In this document: piece by piece, positions 60,101 to 64,000 of the stretch
How positions within the stretch are numbered: position 1 is the first letter of the stretch
How the letters are laid out: each line of letters starts with the position of its first letter
NCBI RefSeq assembly: GCF_954871325.1
Contig: NC_088778.1
Coordinates: forward strand, 24,971,120 to 25,035,119
Reading direction: 5' to 3'
DNA: 64,000 nucleotides
From: Gordionus sp. m RMFG-2023
Lineage: Eukaryota > Nematomorpha > Gordioida > Chordodea > Parachordodidae
The notes under the pieces: model-generated
Databases searched by the model: none
What the model saw: only the letters and a program-made list of their open reading frames with translations
Told to the model about the DNA's origin: nothing
Made by a program: the position numbers and the translations under genes

Positions 60101-63100
60101 TGGATTTTACATTTAATAATTTGATCCAAAATATTCTTTTATTTCTTTCTCTATTCTCAGGTTTGAAATATTAATATTATTTCCAATTTCTGAAATTATT
60201 AAAAATTTCCTTAGTATATAACCTATTCCAATTTTTATATTATACTGTTATATAAATTTCCTATTCTAGTATGCACAAAATGACTTTTCCTAGATTTCTG
60301 AAATCACCCAAAACAAATTTTCTACGTCCTTACGGAACATTTTGTTCTACAATATCTTCAATTCTATTTAGGAAAAAAAATGGTGTCAAATATTTTTAAA
60401 AACTAATTATTTATAACTGACACTAAAAAAATATTAAATCACACTTATACTAAATAAATTTCATATTTAATGTATAAATTTCATTTTCCTATTATTTTTA
60501 ATATTTTATTATATGAAGTATCTATCAACTCTGTTATATTTTTAGACAAAGTATTCTACAACCTCGAAGTAAAAACGGGTATGAATCACCATGGTCAAGA
60601 TAAGAATCAGTGTCATAACTATTTTATAAACATTACCCTAGCTAAGTACGATTGTAACGTGTGGAAAGAAAAGAAGGAACCATCCAGATATATAAGCGTG
60701 CATATAGTTCATACTGATATCCGTAGGCCATGTATATGTGATCTAAGAGTCTATGGAAAGATATTTAAAATGAGTATATAATACATTTTTTGACGAATTA
60801 ATTAGATATCCGGAATATGCTTCGTATTCGTAGACTTGTGTTTTTTTACAAATTTTTAAAACCGAAATCATATATAGAGAAGGTTTTTAAATTTTGAAAG
60901 AACTGGTTTTACCGAAATCGTATTTAAGTATGTAAAGAGTATACATTTAATATTAATTCTGAAGAATTGACATATAATTATTATCAATTCGCTTTTTTAA
61001 AATATAATATTCTTATTAAAATAAATCAAGTTTTTCTTTTCTTTTATTTTATTAATATAAAAATAAATTACATTTTATTTTCGTGAATTACATTTTAATA
61101 TTATCTCCCTTTTAACTAAAAACAATTCCTTTTATATCTTTTTTTTAACAATAAATAAATCATCAAATAACCAATTGTGTAAAATAAAAATTTTCGTTTA
61201 AATTTAAATACTAATTGATTCAAAAAAAATAAATCAATTGCCAAAATAAATAATCGTTAATATAAAATAATATCGATCACACATTCAACAAATTCCAAAC
61301 AATTTCTTTATAAATAATTGTTTATTTTTATATTCATTTTTATCAAAAATCGAATATAAAATATTTATATAAATTAGGGTTAGTACATTAGTACATGGTA
61401 AAATTGTCATATATTCACAGGATAGATACTAACTTACTTGAAGATGATTCTAGAATAATCAAGTCTTTCAGACTTTAAAAAAAAATTGTGCTAGAAATTA
61501 TTTAAGTTCAAAAATTTGTTAAAACTACAGATTTCCTAAGTCCATATGACTAAATTCGTCGGCTGAATATTATAATGTTCTATATCTATTTAAAAATTTT
61601 TCAGAAGAACATTTAAAAAAAAATGTTTCCTACTAGATAGGACATCACACCTGCAAATAGAGGACTGTTCTAAATTATATTATTTTTATTGATGATATGG
61701 ATGAATACAGTTGATTGATTTATTGAAAAATATGCATTTTGCAAATAAGTGGATATGGAACAATATAATACTCAGCCGACGATATATGAATTACACTAAA
61801 GTAATATTTGAAATATCTAAAAAAACAGAAGGAAGAGTAAATAAGATCCCTTTATATATGACGGTGTTACAGAGAGGCATTATACTAGAATATTTAATAA
61901 TATTGTTAATACAACTTCTCTTGTAACTGGTTACATTTTTAGATGAGTTATAACTTCAATTCATAATTAGTTATTTTTAATAAAAAAATTTTTTTACAAA
62001 TTACTCGATATCTTGGGAAAAATATATTAGAACTAGTTTTTAATGATATAACTTTTAACTGTGATTAAATGTAAATTTAGAAACATTACCTTCAGACAGC
62101 TACCATTTATATTTACAGGATTGACAGTAACTCAACTCTAATAATATAAATTTTATCATAAATCATTTATAAATTCTAAATATAATTTTAACCTTAGTTT
62201 TAACACACTTTTACTTCAAATTTTTATTTTATTTATTATTTTTTTCTACCCTTATATGAATTGGACTAATTTAAATAAAAACAAATGTTAATGAAACTGT
62301 TAAGAAAACGCGGCTTTTCATAAAACAATGTTTCAAGATGATGGAGTTGATATACGAAACTTTGTAAGCGATATAGATAGAGATGATTACGATTATCAAT
62401 CATTCGTTCATAATCAATGCAGGTTTATATTTTTTATAAATCATGCATTTTTGCCTATTTTTTAAAAAATCAAATAATTAGTCGCGTTGAAAGAACATTT
62501 ATACCGAATTTGATGATTGATTTGGCTCAAATTTATTCAATTCACTATGTCAAGCTTACCAATTCTCCTTCTGTCATTGATTGTAATATTATTATTTTTT
62601 TAAATAGATGACTATATTAAGGATATTTTGAATAGAAATCCCGCTCGTAACCTTTTTAGATTTAAACAAATATGATCTATAATTTATAGATGAAAAATTT
62701 AAAAATACCAAATTATGATTATCATAACTACCCAATTTTGAATTTTAAAAATGGACAGATGAAAATCTTGATGGCGTCATTATAGGAATAGGGTACACCT
62801 CTGAAATTAACAGACACATGGAGTGTAATAGGATTCGCGATACTATGGCTGATGAAGAATTAAGAATTTGGTGCGAAAAATCTGTTCTATCAAAAACGTT
62901 CGGCAAATCATCATGTATTTATTTTTAAAAAGGGATTATATATTAAAATGATATTGAGTGTAGCGTGCGTAACCTTAGATTGGGGCATTCCCCCAATATG
63001 CAAAGCTTCTTAAGTATCAGTTTAAGCTAATAATAAATGTTCCCATACACATTTCTCCCGCCATAAAAATTTTTTTAAACTATATGGTAATAATGTAAAA

Positions 63101-63499
63101 CTTTTTTAAAATTTTTCTTTGTTAATATGTATTTAAAATATAAATTGTAAAACCAAAACTATTTAAAAAAATCTAACATACTAAAGAGCTGCTAAAATAA
63201 TAGATTTTGCATCTCATTAAGATAATAAGAAGGCAAAGAAAATAAAAGTAGATTAATTTTAATTCACTTTAGCTATATATATCTTAAGCTCACTACCGTA
63301 TGAGTACCATCAGCTTAAAATTACTTATTTATAAAATTTTAAAAATTAATTCTTAAATATTAATGTAAAATAGCTATTCTATCGTTTTCCCTAAGAGGCC
63401 GTTGGATCAGTTTCTACAAGGAGGTTAAGTACGATTATACTTTTGACGCTTTTACAGTGTGCGACATTCAGGTATTCGGAATCGCAGAAGGAGAAACAG
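57086..63499 (+). CDS. Receptor B: paralogue of receptor A, 5' part (signal peptide, FTP1, FTP2)
   Basis: Exons 57086-57089, 57152-57220, 58988-59176, 60546-60773, 62305-62422, 62482-62582, 62759-62914 and 63374-63499. All phases equal those of receptor A, and sizes differ by one codon in one exon. The product starts MGSSFQIFAFTSILNW; FTP1 has NYIVIDLKRLYTINDIHIIL and KTGMNHHGQDKNQCHNYF; FTP2 has RVERTFIPNLMIDLAQIYSI and LRGRWISFYKEVKYDYTF ending CDIQVFG. In exon 62482-62582 I count about seven synonymous against two replacement differences from A, so both copies appear constrained. One intron is only 59 bases (62423-62481). A third FTP domain was not found before the window ends. Secreted or surface role as for A. 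Confidence 0.85.
57385..57502. repeat. MITE remnant, CAGTGTTGTTAAA family
   Basis: TATCAAATCTCGAGGTTCA and the end GTTGCTAAAAATCCC (read in reverse) match the family at 41,737-51,021. The left end is missing. It lies in the first long intron of receptor B. Confidence 0.5.
59281..60018. mobile_element. Probable Tc1/mariner-type MITE, TA target
   Basis: Imperfect ends GGGGATGGGGTTAGTTGAAC and, from the right, GGGGAAATTGGCGATAGGTG are each flanked by TA. It sits in the FTP1 intron of receptor B and accounts for much of that intron's extra length over receptor A. Confidence 0.5.
59660..59766 (-). repeat. Dispersed repeat, copy 2 (partner at 26,970-27,053)
   Basis: An inverted copy of the AGCTAGTGGGGCTTGCTAA segment, located within the putative MITE at 59,281-60,018. 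Confidence 0.65.
60774..62304. other. Receptor B intron, nothing recognised
   Basis: A 1.5-kb AT-rich intron (279 bp in receptor A). The open frame at 61,711-61,926 has no recognisable domain or splice context. Confidence 0.4.
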
Positions 63500-63559
63500 G
63501 TTAGAAAAAAAAAATTCGTTACCATTAAGTTATTATCTATGGATGAAAATAATTAGTTT

Positions 63560-63908
63560 TAAAATGGATGCTTTCCTGATCTACCCATTTATAATCGCTT
63601 TCTGTACTCTTAAAGCCAACGCTAAGATCCCATAATGGGTATCCTGTGATTTTTGTTAAATAGCAAAGAGCAAACATATTTTTGTGGCATTGCCTCTAAA
63701 ACAATCTGCGACTTTAGTTACATAGTCCCGAAGTCTAATGCAACAGGAAACACTTTACTTTCAAAAAAAGTTAAAATATAACTTAATAAACATAGATTAT
63801 TGGTTGGAAGAATTTCTGCCATTTTTATAATATTTACCTTTGCCATTATTGAAACACTACTTGTTTTTTTTATTATTAAATTATCAGTAACACGACATTG
63901 ATTAAAAT
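63560..63908 (-). CDS. C-type lectin-like domain exons (partial, possibly a relic)
   Basis: On the minus strand, an upstream exon ends at 63759 after KMAEILPTNNLCLLSYILTF and donor A|GTAAAG. The next begins at 63643 after CACAG with YPLWDLSVGFKSTESDYKWV then DQESIHF. Joined in phase 1 this gives LAxI..YI..FExxPLWDLSVGFxSxESDYKWVD, the WIGL..W.W.D region of a C-type lectin fold. Cys positions and both outer borders are not clear. It lies antisense to receptor B, right after its FTP2 exons. Confidence 0.45.
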
Positions 63909-64000
63909 CTATAAGCAAGATTTCAGGGTCAAATTAATTTACTTATTTTTAAATATCAATCACTATCAGAACCACAAGGTAATGCTTACAAAACTTCCAA

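Overview
This is an AT-rich (about three quarters A+T) animal nuclear sequence with small exons (4 to about 350 bases), canonical GT..AG introns and many decayed transposons. The domains read here (FTP/fucolectin-like, I-set-like Ig, sushi/CCP, C-type lectin, a CAAP1-like protein) point to an invertebrate metazoan. I cannot name the phylum from the sequence alone. Single ORFs say little because nearly every gene is split, so I assembled exons by hand from domain motifs, splice sites and intron phase.

Layout. 1-15.4 kb is transposon fossil ground: a 1.0-kb hAT deletion derivative with a perfect 8-bp target duplication, a decayed LINE reverse transcriptase, a second hAT, a 2.46-kb hAT with a perfect target duplication, and long AT-rich stretches with nothing recognisable. 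15.45-20.90 kb (+) holds five exons of a CAAP1-like gene whose 5' part was not found; one intron carries a MULE-like transposase fragment. A worn Gypsy-type LTR fossil follows at about 21.2-22.0 kb.

22.58-56.95 kb (-) is one very large gene (receptor A, about 34 kb and 34 exons). In order it encodes a signal peptide, three FTP domains, four Ig domains, then either a fifth Ig domain ending in a short hydrophobic tail and a stop, or two cysteine-poor Ig domains, three sushi domains, an unrecognised two-exon module, four more sushi domains, a transmembrane helix and a tyrosine-containing cytoplasmic tail. Almost every domain boundary is a phase 1-1 intron.

57.09-63.50 kb (+) is the 5' part of a close paralogue (receptor B): signal peptide and two FTP domains, with the same exon sizes and phases. 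A and B are head to head. Their start codons are 140 bp apart, inside an imperfect palindrome centred near 57,016, so they probably share a bidirectional promoter. Exon differences are mostly synonymous where I compared them. B runs off or is interrupted at the right edge, where exons of a C-type lectin-like domain lie on the opposite strand.

The introns of A are packed with non-autonomous elements: a cluster of GGCCCGGCCC-rich hAT-type MITEs, MITEs sharing the terminus of the 2.46-kb hAT, a Helitron 3' end with internal tandem repeats, a Tc1/mariner-like copy and others. The main discovery candidate is the paired, divergently transcribed FTP-Ig-sushi receptor locus with alternative membrane attachment. 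Its architecture resembles immune or self-recognition receptors, but that function is inference.
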